This document shows, piece by piece, positions 38,230 through 48,214 of a DNA stretch of 64,000 bases. The notes under the pieces were generated by a model. It worked only from the letters and a program-made list of their open reading frames with translations. It was not told where the DNA came from and made no database searches. The DNA lies in contig JAXMAR010000016.1 of assembly GCA_046350295.1 (NCBI GenBank), positions 78,906-142,905 on the forward strand, written 5' to 3'. The first letter of the stretch is position 1. Each line of letters starts with the position of its first letter. The DNA is from JAXMAR01 sp046350295. GTDB taxonomy: Bacteria; Planctomycetota; Planctomycetia; Gemmatales; Gemmataceae. Made by a program: the position numbers and the translations under genes.

Positions 38230-38445
38230 TCAGTTCATTTGCGGGTCGACAAGCTCGACGTCGCTGAGCGGCGGCCACTCCTTGTCGATGCCCTCTTCCT
38301 CGATCTGCCGCAGCTGACTCTCGCTGATCTCGAACTGATCGGTCACTTCTTCATACGATTGCCGCACGTTGTGGATTCGGTCTTGCACGTCCACAAGCGC
38401 GCGGAAGATCTCTTTGCGTTTTTCGAGGGGAAGTCGTTTGACCAT
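38230..38445 (-). CDS. Small predicted helical protein
   Basis: A 71-residue protein from the start MVKRLPLEKRKEIFRALVDV. It is highly charged, with two helices (EIFRALVDVQDRIHNVRQSY and SESQLRQIEEEGIDKEWPPL). The part EVTDQFEISESQLRQIEEEG looks like a helix-turn-helix of the kind seen in small regulators. I remember similar short proteins from other planctomycetes but no named family. A longer start is possible upstream but lacks protein-like composition. The gene has its own terminator. Confidence 0.65.
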   Translation of the reverse strand: MVKRLPLEKRKEIFRALVDVQDRIHNVRQSYEEVTDQFEISESQLRQIEEEGIDKEWPPLSDVELVDPQMN

Positions 38446-38830
38446 GGCGGTCCTCCACGGCGATAGGCCCCGGGCCGAGGCCAACCACAAGTTCTTGCCA
38501 GAATGGGCCTGCCGAGAAGCAGGAACGCGACCGTTCCCAGCTCCGAGCAACCTACGCACTTGGCTTACTCATTCCGATATGATGTTCCGCATCGCATTTG
38601 CCACCTCTTTTTTTCGCGGCCGGCAAGGGCGGATGCGGCGGAACAACAGCTAAAAAACCCAGACAGGCAGAGCCGGATGGGTGATTTTCGCTCTACTTCA
38701 GTATACGGGGGCCGCCCGGATTTAGTTGCAAAAATCCCGGAAATTTCCATGCAGGCAAAGTTTACCCCGTGTACCTTGACGCTACAGTCGCAACCTTCGC
38801 ACCATCCGGTCGTATCAATTTGAGGACGCC
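38446..38830. other. Intergenic region, no gene seen
   Basis: These 385 bases separate a small minus-strand gene from the amidohydrolase gene. The middle (38570-38770) is less GC-rich and is likely to hold the divergent promoters. No repeat or RNA gene was recognised. Confidence 0.5.
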
Positions 38831-40156
38831 ATGATGAGCCGCCAGGGCAGTGCCGTGATCTGCTTTCTCCTTCTCGCCGTCTTTGCCGGTTCCACGTCGG
38901 CGCAGGACCCCGCCACCGAGATCAAAAAACGCATCAGCGCTCACTACGCCGGCCTCGAAGGCCTCTACAAGCAGCTGCACACCCATCCGGAGCTGGCGTT
39001 TCAGGAGGAGCAGACCGCCGCGCGACTCGCCAAAGAACTCAAGTCCCTCGGCTTCGACGTCGCCACCAAGGTCGGCGCCACGGGCGTCGTCGGCGTCTAC
39101 AAGAACGGCAAAGGCCCCACCGTTCTCGTCCGCACCGACATGGACGCCCTTCCCGTCACCGAGAAGACGGATCTGCCGTATGCGAGCAAGGTCCGCATCC
39201 GCGATAAGGAGGGACGCGACGTTGGCACGATGCACGCCTGCGGCCACGATATGCACATGACCTGCTGGGTGGGAACGGCCCGCGTCCTCACCGAAATGAA
39301 GGACAAGTGGCAGGGTACGCTCGTCTTCATCGGTCAGCCGGCCGAGGAGATCGGCGCCGGCGCTCGAGCCATGCTCGCGGACGGACTCTTCAAACGCTTC
39401 CCGCGCCCGGATTACTGCCTGGGACTGCACTGCGATTCGCGCGTGCCGCATGGCAGCGTGGCCTACTCGGAAGGCATGCTCCTTGCCAACGTCGATACCA
39501 TCGATATCACCGTGCGCGGCCGCGGCGGCCATGGCTCGGCGCCCCATACCACGATCGATCCGATCGTCCTCGCCGCGCGCATCATCCTCGACCTGCAGAC
39601 CCTCGTCAGCCGCGAGGTGAACCCGCTCGACGCCGCAGTCGTCACGGTCGGCTCCATCCACGGCGGGACCAAGCACAACATCATCCCTTCGGAAGTGAAA
39701 CTGCAACTGACGGTGCGCAGCCTCAAAGCCTCCGTGCGCAAGCAGTTGATCGACGGCATCGTCCGCATCACCAAGGCCGCCGCCGTCGGCGCCGCCGCCC
39801 CGGAGCCGCTCCTCCAGCTCAATCTGGACGACTACACGCCGGCGCTCGAGAACAATCCGGTGCTGGCGAAGCGCATCGTCGGCCGCTTCCGGGACGTGCT
39901 CGGCAAGGACAAGGTGCGCGACATGGGGCCGGTGATGGGGGGCGAGGACTTCGCTCGCTACGGACTGGAGGGCGTGCCGATCTTCTTCTACTTCATCGGC
40001 ACGCTGGCGCCGGAGCGGTTCGAGGCCGCCAAGAAGGGGGGGCCGCCGATCCCCTCGTTGCATTCGGACCTGTACGCGCCCGTGCCCGAGCCAAGCATCC
40101 GGATGGGGGTGCTGACGATGACCAGCGCCGTCCTGGAGTTGGTCGGGAAGAAATAG
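38831..40156 (+). CDS. Exported M20-family amidohydrolase
   Basis: A 441-residue protein with a signal peptide (AVICFLLLAVFAGSTSAQ) and the M20D layout: LHTHPELAFQEEQTAARLAK, VLVRTDMDALPVTEKTDLPY (metal Asp), GTMHACGHDMHMTCWVG (His and Cys near the metal site), LVFIGQPAEEIGAGARAML (Glu-Glu pair), a dimerisation domain (TIDITVRGRGGHGSAPHTT), and GPVMGGEDFARYGLEGVPIF. Such enzymes cleave N-acyl amino acids or hippurate-like amides. The usual 'THPE' start and HxC metal motifs fit. The signal places it in the periplasm. It is followed by a lipoprotein gene after 44 bases. Confidence 0.93.
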   Translation: MMSRQGSAVICFLLLAVFAGSTSAQDPATEIKKRISAHYAGLEGLYKQLHTHPELAFQEEQTAARLAKELKSLGFDVATKVGATGVVGVYKNGKGPTVLVRTDMDALPVTEKTDLPYASKVRIRDKEGRDVGTMHACGHDMHMTCWVGTARVLTEMKDKWQGTLVFIGQPAEEIGAGARAMLADGLFKRFPRPDYCLGLHCDSRVPHGSVAYSEGMLLANVDTIDITVRGRGGHGSAPHTTIDPIVLAARIILDLQTLVSREVNPLDAAVVTVGSIHGGTKHNIIPSEVKLQLTVRSLKASVRKQLIDGIVRITKAAAVGAAAPEPLLQLNLDDYTPALENNPVLAKRIVGRFRDVLGKDKVRDMGPVMGGEDFARYGLEGVPIFFYFIGTLAPERFEAAKKGGPPIPSLHSDLYAPVPEPSIRMGVLTMTSAVLELVGKK

Positions 40157-40200
40157 CAAGAAACAGGCGCGGCGCCATTCCTTCACCTGGAGATCAATCC

Positions 40201-40605
40201 ATGAAAACGACTCGTCTGTTGCTGCCCGGATTCGCCCTGCTCGTCGTCATGGCGGGTTGCGGCCGCGACGTGGTTGTGCGCGGCAAGGTGAGCTACAAGG
40301 GACGCGACCTGAACACCGGTTTTCTCACGTTTTACCCGGCGGCCGGCGACGGCAAGACGTTCTCCATCAAGGGGGACGGGACCTATGAAGCGACGGGGTT
40401 GCAGCCGGGCAAGTACACGCTCGTCATCAACACGCCGAAATCCGCCCCGATCACGGTACCGCCGCCGGACGGTGGCAAGAAGGTCGTGAAGGCGGGTCCC
40501 GATCCTGTCGTTGTCGACGATTTTTACGGCAAGAAAGAGACATCGAAGCTGGAGTACGAGATTACGGCAGGCAGTCAGGAGTTGAACATCACGTTGCCGA
40601 AGTAG
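40201..40605 (+). CDS. Small lipoprotein with a carboxypeptidase-regulatory-like fold
   Basis: A 134-residue lipoprotein (LLLPGFALLVVMAGCGRD, lipobox Cys20). The mature part is a short beta-sandwich: VVVRGKVSYKGRDLNTGFLT, FYPAAGDGKTFSIKGDGTYE and LQPGKYTLVINTPKSAPITV, which fits the carboxypeptidase regulatory-like domain that is common in small planctomycete lipoproteins. Function unknown, probably structural or ligand-binding at the membrane surface. A strong terminator follows at once. Confidence 0.82.
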   Translation: MKTTRLLLPGFALLVVMAGCGRDVVVRGKVSYKGRDLNTGFLTFYPAAGDGKTFSIKGDGTYEATGLQPGKYTLVINTPKSAPITVPPPDGGKKVVKAGPDPVVVDDFYGKKETSKLEYEITAGSQELNITLPK

Positions 40606-40639
40606 AAAAAGCCCGCGTCTCGAGGACGCGGGCTTTTTT
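40606..40639. terminator. Bidirectional terminator
   Basis: AAAAAGCCCGCGTCTCGAGG...CGCGGGCTTTTTT: an 8-pair GC stem (GCCCGCGTC/GACGCGGGC) flanked by five A and six T. It lies between convergent genes (the lipoprotein and the DUF1559 gene) and should stop both. Confidence 0.92.
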
Positions 40640-40662
40640 ATCAGCGGTTGAGAGCGGACCAA

Positions 40663-41553
<891 letters not shown>

Positions 41554-41960
41554 GAACCACCTCCGTCGCGAGAGCGAAAAGAAAGATGAGAGCGGCAAAC
41601 GCGCCTGGGTCAGGCCGATCTGAAGGGGCCTGGAGCCAAAACGTTTGCGAGTCCGCTGAGACTCCCTTAAGCCTAACCGCCTTTCTTGCAAAGACAAGCG
41701 ATTTTTTCACAGATTCCTCACGACCCGGCCCTTCCTGCGCGGCCTTGGCGCCGGGCTTTGCAACGCAAAAGGGGCCAATCCCTCTCGACCTGGCAAAAGA
41801 CCCGGTTTTTCGCTCGAGCGAAAGGGACAGTCCCCTTTTGCGTTGCAAAGCCTTGGCGCCGCCGGAAAACGGTCCGTTTTTCGCGCGCGTATCGTCTTCT
41901 CTCTGTAACATAACCGGGACCTCATCTCGGCTTTGCGTTTTCCGCCTGGAGGCACTTCCA
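41554..41960. other. Intergenic region with a large inverted repeat
   Basis: 407 bases between two divergent genes. The centre is the inverted-repeat element at 41743-41860; promoters for both genes presumably flank it. No gene is supported. Confidence 0.6.
41743..41860. repeat. Long inverted-repeat element, copy A
   Basis: Arms GGCGCCGGGCTTTGCAACGC... (41748-41774) and ...GCGTTGCAAAGCCTTGGCGCC (41832-41860) pair over about 27 bases. The loop contains CGCTCGAGCG, itself a palindrome. The segment GGGACAGTCCCCTTTTGCGT (41824-41843) matches, in reverse orientation, the element at 58593-58663. Confidence 0.85.
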
Positions 41961-44393
41961 ATGCGACATCTGTTGATCGGTTCCCTTGTGATCTTCGTCT
42001 GGCTCCATCCCGAGGACACAAGCGCTCAGGATAAGAAGACTGAAACGCTCCCCGCCCGCGCCCTCGAACGTTTCGGCTCTTCCAAGTTCCGGCAGGGCAG
42101 CCGCATCCTCTGCCTGGCGTACTCCCCCAATGGCCGCATTTTGGCCGCGGGTGGCGGCGATGATCCGGTCCGCCTCTGGGACGTCGACGAAGGCAAGCTG
42201 CTCCGCTCGCTGCCGGAGGCCTGGGTGCACACCGTCGCCTTCTCCCCCGGCGGCTCCGTGCTGGTGACGGGAAGCGCCTTCAAGACCCTGCGCGTCTGGG
42301 AAACGGCGACCGGCAAAGAGATCGGCAAGCTGGAGGGGCACAAGAGCGCCATCAAGGCCGTCGCCATCTCCCCTGACGGCAAGTTCATCGCCTCGGGTGA
42401 CGCCGAAGGAAACGTTATCCTCTGGGAAGTCTTCCTGACCGCGCGCATCGTCACCACCTTCAAGGGACACTCGGACGAGATCACCGCCCTGGCCTTCTCG
42501 CCGGACAGCGCCACGCTCGCCTCCGGCAGCGCCGACCGCTCCATCCGCTTCTGGGACGTTGACAACGGCAAGTTCCTCCGCAACACCGATGCGGGCTGCA
42601 TGGTTCAGTCTCTCGCTTTCACCGAGCCGAAGATCGCCGTCAGCGGCGGTGACGATCACCTTGTGCGGTTCTGGAACGTCGATAGCGCGAAGCAGACCGA
42701 CGCCTGGAAAGGCCATGAAGGCGCCGTCGTCTCCCTCAACGTCCTGCGCGAGAAGAAGGACCAGAAGCCGCTCGTCCTCGTCTCCGGCGGCCAGGACGGC
42801 ACGATTCGCCTCTGGAGCCTCAGCGACAAGGCGGCCCCGAAGATCATCCGCCGCTCCCTCGGCGACAGCGACGCGCTCGCCCTCACCCGCAACGGCGATT
42901 TCCTCGCCACCGGCGGCATCAACAACACCATCCGCATCTTCGAGACCGCCACGCTCAAGGAGGTCGATTTCGGGCCGGGCCACAAAGCCGGCATCCAGTC
43001 ACTCGCCCTTTCCCGCGACGGCAAGATGCTCGCCTCGTGCGGCATGATGGGCGACCTGATCGTCTGGGAGCCGGGCACGACCAAAGTGCGCGCCGCTTGG
43101 AACTGCCCCAAGGGGGGCGAGACCGTCATGGCGTTCTCGCCGGACAACGTGACGCTCGCCACCGCCACCAGCGGCGATTCGATCCGCCTCTGGAACGCCG
43201 CCGATGGCGCGGAGAAGTTCCAACTCCCAAGTCCCGCGACCGATCCGACCCTCAGTGTCACCTTTGCCGCCGACGGTTCGAGCCTGATCGTGGGCCGCCG
43301 CAGCGGCAAGGTCGAGGTCTGGGACCTCAAAGAGAAGAGAATCGCACGTGAGGCGAAGTACGACGGCCCGGCCTACGGCGTCGCCGTCTCCGAGAACGGC
43401 AAGCTGCTCGCCGCCTCGGGCAGTAACAAGGTCACCGTCTGGGACATGGCTGACCTCAAGGAAGTGAAGACCTTCGGCACGCGCGACGAAGGCGCCCCCA
43501 CGACCTGGCCCAACGTCGCTTCCCTGGCGTTCCATCCCAACGGCAAGATCATCGCCCTCTCCTGCTACGACGGCATCATCCGTCTCATGGACGTGACCAC
43601 CGGTAAGGAGTTCAAGGCCTGCGAGGGACACACCAGCGTCGCCTACGGCATCGCCTTCTCACGCGACGGCTACCTGCTCGCGAGCGCCGGCTTCGACCGC
43701 ACCGTCCGCCTCTGGGAAGCCTTCAGCGGCCACCCCGTCGCCGTCCTCAAAGGTCACAACGGCCCCGGGACCGCCGCCGCCTTCGCCAGGGACGGCCGCA
43801 GTTTCTACACCGGCTCGGCCGACACCACCATCCTCCGCTGGGACGCCACCGGCGTCGGGCCGACCTTGCCCAGCGCCAAGCTCAATCCAGGCGAATGGAA
43901 CGACACCTGGAACACGCTGGCCACCGAAGACACGGCCAAGGGGCACGCCACCGTCTGGAAATGCGTCGGCGGCGGCGACGATTGCGTCGGCCTCATCGAG
44001 AAGAGCCTCTACCTCGTCGATCCCAAGCACGTCGATCAGCTCTTCGAGGACCTCAAGTCCGAAGTGTACAAGACGCGCGAATCGGCGACGGCCGAACTCG
44101 AGCGCTATGGCCGCTGGATGGAAGGCCGGCTTCAGGAAGCTGTCAAGGGCAAGAACACGCTCGAGGTGCAGCGGCGCCTGGAGCGCTTGCTCGGCAAACT
44201 CAATGTCCCCGGGTCGATCACGCTTAACCAAGAGCGGCTGCGCACGCGCCGCGTCATGATGATCCTCGAGCAAATCGGCGATGCTGGCGCCATCCGCGTC
44301 CTCGACAAGCTGGCGGGCGGCGCCGCCGAGCCGTCCCTGCAGGAAGAGGCGGCCTTCGCCTCGACCCGGCTCAAGCGCAGCAAGGGTTCGTGA
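41961..44393 (+). CDS. Large WD40-repeat protein
   Basis: An 810-residue protein with a signal-like N-terminus (LLIGSLVIFVWLHPEDTSAQ). Residues about 35-640 contain roughly 13-14 WD40 repeats (for example ILCLAYSPNGRILAAGGGDD followed by PVRLWDVDEGKLLRSL), enough for two seven-bladed propellers. The C-terminal 130 residues are helical and repeat-like (DLKSEVYKTRESATAELERY, LQEAVKGKNTLEVQRRLERL), as in many planctomycete WD40 proteins with a HEAT-type tail. It is a scaffold without visible catalysis; partners are unknown. The ATG at 41961 is preceded by GGAGG. Confidence 0.88.
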   Translation: MRHLLIGSLVIFVWLHPEDTSAQDKKTETLPARALERFGSSKFRQGSRILCLAYSPNGRILAAGGGDDPVRLWDVDEGKLLRSLPEAWVHTVAFSPGGSVLVTGSAFKTLRVWETATGKEIGKLEGHKSAIKAVAISPDGKFIASGDAEGNVILWEVFLTARIVTTFKGHSDEITALAFSPDSATLASGSADRSIRFWDVDNGKFLRNTDAGCMVQSLAFTEPKIAVSGGDDHLVRFWNVDSAKQTDAWKGHEGAVVSLNVLREKKDQKPLVLVSGGQDGTIRLWSLSDKAAPKIIRRSLGDSDALALTRNGDFLATGGINNTIRIFETATLKEVDFGPGHKAGIQSLALSRDGKMLASCGMMGDLIVWEPGTTKVRAAWNCPKGGETVMAFSPDNVTLATATSGDSIRLWNAADGAEKFQLPSPATDPTLSVTFAADGSSLIVGRRSGKVEVWDLKEKRIAREAKYDGPAYGVAVSENGKLLAASGSNKVTVWDMADLKEVKTFGTRDEGAPTTWPNVASLAFHPNGKIIALSCYDGIIRLMDVTTGKEFKACEGHTSVAYGIAFSRDGYLLASAGFDRTVRLWEAFSGHPVAVLKGHNGPGTAAAFARDGRSFYTGSADTTILRWDATGVGPTLPSAKLNPGEWNDTWNTLATEDTAKGHATVWKCVGGGDDCVGLIEKSLYLVDPKHVDQLFEDLKSEVYKTRESATAELERYGRWMEGRLQEAVKGKNTLEVQRRLERLLGKLNVPGSITLNQERLRTRRVMMILEQIGDAGAIRVLDKLAGGAAEPSLQEEAAFASTRLKRSKGS

Positions 44394-44411
44394 CGCTATT
44401 CGGTTTCCATC

Positions 44412-44468
44412 GGAGCCGGAAGCGTGAGCGACGGGATTCTGCCTGCCGTCGCTGACGCTTCCGGCTCT
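44412..44468. repeat. Inverted-repeat element after the WD40 gene
   Basis: Arms GGAGCCGGAAGCGTGAGCGA... (44412-44434) and ...CGCTGACGCTTCCGGCTCT (44446-44468) pair over 23 bases with two mismatches. It separates the WD40 gene from the hydrolase gene. Confidence 0.85.
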
Positions 44469-44498
44469 GACAATTCTTGTTTCCCCGGAGCGACACCC

Positions 44499-45422
44499 AT
44501 GAAACGCCTCCTCCTCCTTGCTCTCCTCGCCCTCCCCTCCTTCACCCACGCCGGTGACACTCCCACGCGCAAGGAGGACGTCATCTACGGCCGCAAGTTC
44601 GGCACGGCGCTGACGCTCGATGTCTTCACCCCCAAGGAGAAGAACGGTTACGGCCTCATCTGGTGCGTCAGCGGCGGCTGGTTCTCCAGCCACGCCAGCA
44701 TCAACAAGGCGTTCGTCGAGCCGTTCACGAAGCGTGGCTACACGGTCTTCGCCGTCGTCCACGGCAGCCAGCCGAAGTTCACGATCCCGGAGGTGCTGGA
44801 GGACATGCACCGGGCCGTCCGCTTCATCCGGCATCATGCCAAGGAGTACGGCGTCGACCCCGCAAGACTCGGCATCTACGGCGGCTCCGCCGGCGGCCAT
44901 CTTTCCCTCATGCAAGGTGGCGGCGGCAAGGCGGGCAATCCGGAGGCGCCCGATCCGGTCGACCGCGAATCGAGCCGCATCGCCGCCGTCGCCTGCTTCT
45001 TCCCGCCCACCGATTTCCTGAACTACGGCAAGGCAGGCGAAGAAGCGATCGGCTCCGGTGTGCTCAAAGGCTTCCCCGCCCCCTTCGATTTCGAGAAGCT
45101 CGACAAAGGGCACTTCGTCCGCATCAGCGATCCCGACAAGCGGCGCGACATCGGCCGCTCCATCTCTCCGATCACCCACGTCACCAAGGAAACGCCACCG
45201 ACCCTGATCCTGCATGGCGACGCCGACAAGCTCGTGCCGATCCAGCAGGCGGAAATTTACGTCGCCGCCATGCAAAAAGCGGGCGCCACCGCCAGGCTCG
45301 TTGTCCGCAAGGGACAAGGGCACGGCTGGAAAACGCTGGCCAAAGACCTCGACCTCTTCGCCGATTGGTTCGACCGCCACCTGCGCGGCATCGAGAAAAA
45401 GGTGGAAGGGGAGAAGGACTGA
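44499..45422 (+). CDS. Exported alpha/beta hydrolase (BD-FAE/esterase type)
   Basis: A 307-residue protein with a signal peptide (LLLLALLALPSFTHAGDTPT). The fold has the oxyanion-side strand GYGLIWCVSGGWFSSHASIN, the nucleophile elbow IYGGSAGGHLSLMQGGGG (Ser), an acid in LILHGDADKLVPIQQAE (Asp), and a histidine in VVRKGQGHGWKTLAKDLDLF. The combination fits BD-FAE-type acetylxylan and feruloyl esterases and their relatives, so a role in polysaccharide de-esterification in the periplasm is plausible. The start is the ATG with GGAG upstream; longer frames begin in the repeat element. Confidence 0.88.
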   Translation: MKRLLLLALLALPSFTHAGDTPTRKEDVIYGRKFGTALTLDVFTPKEKNGYGLIWCVSGGWFSSHASINKAFVEPFTKRGYTVFAVVHGSQPKFTIPEVLEDMHRAVRFIRHHAKEYGVDPARLGIYGGSAGGHLSLMQGGGGKAGNPEAPDPVDRESSRIAAVACFFPPTDFLNYGKAGEEAIGSGVLKGFPAPFDFEKLDKGHFVRISDPDKRRDIGRSISPITHVTKETPPTLILHGDADKLVPIQQAEIYVAAMQKAGATARLVVRKGQGHGWKTLAKDLDLFADWFDRHLRGIEKKVEGEKD

Positions 45423-45497
45423 GGCCCGCTGATGCGGATATAGGGTCGGACGTGACGACGGCTCGCTTGGTCGTGGGTCCGACGGTGAAGCGCAATC

Positions 45498-46100
45498 ATG
45501 GACCAAATATCGGAGCGGCAACCATGCGGCTCGGTCAGCCGGCTCATTCCCGGTCTACGGGAAGGGGACCGGCGGGCCATGCAGACGCTGTGGGAGCGGT
45601 ATTTTCAGCCTCTGATTCGGCTGGCACGCTCCCGCATGTCGCGCGGACGCCGGGCCGCGGGCTCCGAGGACATCGCGCTTGAAGCGTTTCTGGATTTCTG
45701 CGCTCGCCTGGCTTCTCCCGAGGCCGAAGAGCGGTTCCCTCTCCTCCAAACGCGCGAGCATCTCTGGAAGCTGTTGACCTGTTTCACTATCCGGACGGCG
45801 TTTGACTTCAACCAAAAACAGCGGCGCCGCGAAAAAGTCGTGCGCGGCGAGTCGGCGCTCGGCCCCGCGGGGCTTGCCCCGTTTGCCGGCGCCGAGCCCG
45901 CGCTCGAGTTTTCGGCCGCCGTTGGCGAGTTGCTCGACCGCTTGCAGGACGAATCGCTGCGCGCGGTGGCGCTCTGGCGCATGGAGGGTTTCACCGTCGC
46001 GGAGATCGCCGGCAAGCTCGATTGCTCGCCAAGCACCGTCGAGCGCAAGCTCCGCGCGATCCGGTCGATCTGGAAATCGGTCGAGAAAAGGGGGCCATGA
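45498..46100 (+). CDS. ECF-type RNA polymerase sigma factor
   Basis: A 200-residue sigma-70-like protein. Region 2 reads LWERYFQPLIRLARSRMSRG then SEDIALEAFLDFCARLASP; region 4 reads LQDESLRAVALWRMEGFTVA followed by EIAGKLDCSPSTVERKLRAI, a helix-turn-helix. The domains are joined by a Lys/Arg-rich linker. It overlaps the kinase gene by four bases (ATGA), so the two are translated together. The pairing with a Hanks-type kinase is common in Planctomycetes, where phosphorylation or membrane control of the sigma factor is assumed. Confidence 0.92.
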   Translation: MDQISERQPCGSVSRLIPGLREGDRRAMQTLWERYFQPLIRLARSRMSRGRRAAGSEDIALEAFLDFCARLASPEAEERFPLLQTREHLWKLLTCFTIRTAFDFNQKQRRREKVVRGESALGPAGLAPFAGAEPALEFSAAVGELLDRLQDESLRAVALWRMEGFTVAEIAGKLDCSPSTVERKLRAIRSIWKSVEKRGP

Positions 46101-47884
46101 ACCCGGCGCAATCGTTCGCCGATTTATCCGAGGCGCATGTCCGCTTGCTGGAAAAGCTGTGCGACGAGTTCGAACGCGCCTGGCGCGAGGCGCTGCGCGA
46201 CGGCAAAGAGCGGCCACGCCTGGAAGCGGCGCTGGATCAACTGCCCGCGCAGGCGCGCACGCTGGGCCTGCGCGAGCTTCTCCGGGCCGAGGTCAGCCAG
46301 CGGCGCCGGCACGGCGAGAGACCGGCGGCGCCGGAATATGCGGAACGGTTTGCGGAGCTTGCGGACGACCTCGTCGCGCTTTGTGAAGCGGAAACCATCG
46401 CTGTCGCGCCGGCCCCCTTCGAAGGCGCTCTACCCTCCGAAGACCGGTGGGAGCCGGAACCGGAGATTCCCGGCTACCGCCTGGTGCGCCGGCTGGGGGG
46501 CGGCGGCATCGGCGACGTCTACCTGGCTCTCCAGCTCTTCTCCACTCCCGAGGACGCGCTGCGCAGCGTCGCCCTCAAGGCGATCCGGCCCGAGATGCTC
46601 GCCTCGCCGCGGCATCGCCTCATCATGGAGAACGACATCCGCATCGCCGCCCTTCTGGACCATCCGAACATCGTGCCGATCCTCCACGTCGGTCCCGCCG
46701 ACGGCGCCCTCTATTACACGATGCCCTATTTCCCGGGCGGCAGCCTTGCCGAGCGCATCGACCGCAAGCCGCTCCCCTCGGATCAGGCCGCCCGGCTGCT
46801 GCTGCCGGTCGTCGAAGCGGTCGCCTACTTGCACGGGCAGGCGACGCCGATCATCCATCTGGACCTGAAGCCGGGGAACATTCTGCTGGGCGCGGAGGGC
46901 GCCCCTCACGTGGCCGACTTCGGCCTGGCCCGCTTTCTCCAGGCCACGGAGGACAAGCGGCTGACACAGCGCCCCGGCGGCACGCCCGAGTACATGGCGC
47001 CCGAGCAGTTCGACGGCTGGGTCAGTCCCGCTTGCGACATTTACGGCCTGGGAGCGATCCTCTACGAGATGCTGACCGGCCGGCCGCCGTTCGTCGGCGC
47101 GACCTGGGGCGACACGATGCGGCAGGCCCGGGAGCAGGAACCGGTCCCGCCGCGCGCGTTGAACGCAAACGTGGACCGCGGGCTCGAAGCCGTCTGTTTG
47201 AAGTGTCTGGAGAAAAAGCCGGAGCACCGCTATGCCAGCGCCACGGAGTTGGCGGACGATCTGGGTCGCGTGGTGGCGAACGAGACACCTCGTGCTCTCA
47301 AGGTCGGATGGCCCGAGTGGCTGCGCCGGCATCTGAGCCACGAGATCCGCTTCGAGGCGGCCGGACCGTTCAGCGTTTCACTCCTGTGGCAAGCGGCGCT
47401 GAGTCTGCCGGCGTACCTTAGTGTCTATGGTCTGCTCACCCTCGGTTGTCCGGCGCCGGTCTTCTGGCTCTGGCTGCTCGTGCTGATCCCGATGGCGGAA
47501 TGGGGCCCGTACCTTGTGCCGCAGAAAGGCCGGCGCTACGATCCGCGCGAGCGTGAGGTCATGCTGCTCTGGGTCAGTGTCTGCATTGCGAAGGCCATTC
47601 TGTTCGGGCTGAACTGTCCGCTGGTCGGCTCGGTTCGGCCGGAGGACGTGTACCGCTTCTTTCCGGCGTCCATGGCCGTAAGCGGGCTGATGCTGTGTTT
47701 GGAAGGCCGGCTCTACCTGGGCCGGCTTTATATCTTCGGTCTGCTCGATTTCGTGGTCGCGATTCTGTGCGCCGCCTGGCTCGATCTGGCGCCGCTGTTC
47801 TTCGGCCTGTGGAACTCGGTGGTCTTGACGTGGATGGGGTTGCACATTCGGGGACGGGCGCTTGCTTTTTCCGAAAAAAAGTGA
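46097..47884 (+). CDS. Membrane-bound Hanks-type serine/threonine kinase
   Basis: A 595-residue protein. Residues about 125-400 form the kinase: YRLVRRLGGGGIGDVYLALQ (glycine loop), VALKAIRPEMLASPR (lysine), IIHLDLKPGNILLG, where the usual HRD is HLD, DFGLARFLQATEDKRLTQRP, and PEYMAPEQFDGWVSPACDIY. Substitution of the HRD arginine makes it a non-RD kinase, often not controlled by activation-loop phosphorylation. The C-terminal 180 residues have at least five membrane helices (SLLWQAALSLPAYLSVYGLL, FWLWLLVLIPMAEWGPYLVP, VSVCIAKAILFGLNC and others). The N-terminal 110 residues are a helical domain with charged repeats. Its ATG overlaps the sigma gene's stop. Confidence 0.93.
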   Translation: MNPAQSFADLSEAHVRLLEKLCDEFERAWREALRDGKERPRLEAALDQLPAQARTLGLRELLRAEVSQRRRHGERPAAPEYAERFAELADDLVALCEAETIAVAPAPFEGALPSEDRWEPEPEIPGYRLVRRLGGGGIGDVYLALQLFSTPEDALRSVALKAIRPEMLASPRHRLIMENDIRIAALLDHPNIVPILHVGPADGALYYTMPYFPGGSLAERIDRKPLPSDQAARLLLPVVEAVAYLHGQATPIIHLDLKPGNILLGAEGAPHVADFGLARFLQATEDKRLTQRPGGTPEYMAPEQFDGWVSPACDIYGLGAILYEMLTGRPPFVGATWGDTMRQAREQEPVPPRALNANVDRGLEAVCLKCLEKKPEHRYASATELADDLGRVVANETPRALKVGWPEWLRRHLSHEIRFEAAGPFSVSLLWQAALSLPAYLSVYGLLTLGCPAPVFWLWLLVLIPMAEWGPYLVPQKGRRYDPREREVMLLWVSVCIAKAILFGLNCPLVGSVRPEDVYRFFPASMAVSGLMLCLEGRLYLGRLYIFGLLDFVVAILCAAWLDLAPLFFGLWNSVVLTWMGLHIRGRALAFSEKK

Positions 47885-47931
47885 CGGGAAAGAGGCCGTT
47901 CGCGCGGATATGGCCTTTGGAGAACAGACGA

Positions 47932-48120
47932 ATGACCGATCAGGAAGCGGACGAACTGCGGCGGCGTCGGGCCCGACTGGAGGCGATCTGCGAGTCGGTC
48001 GCGTTTTCGCAAACCCTCTGGGGGCGCCTCTTGCGACTGATTTCCGTCGCGTGCATCGCCTTCGTGGTGATGTTGCTCGGTCTCCCCCTGGCAAGCGCCA
48101 TCGTGCGTTCTTTTCGTTGA
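47932..48120 (+). CDS. Small single-helix membrane protein
   Basis: A 62-residue protein: a charged N-terminal helix (TDQEADELRRRRARLEAICE) and one membrane helix (LISVACIAFVVMLLGLPLAS). It lies 47 bases after the kinase gene and before the sigma-adaptor fusion. The segment between, 47881-47914, carries a motif (GTGACGGGAAAG...GCGCGGATAT) that is repeated near 51914. No family is recognised. Confidence 0.55.
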   Translation: MTDQEADELRRRRARLEAICESVAFSQTLWGRLLRLISVACIAFVVMLLGLPLASAIVRSFR

Positions 48121-48214
48121 CCTGGTAATCAAAAACCGAGGCCGAAAAATGTATCCCGTATGCCCGCGCCGCGGCACTATATGAGAACGCGCTTCCTCAC
48201 CCACGAGACGCCGG

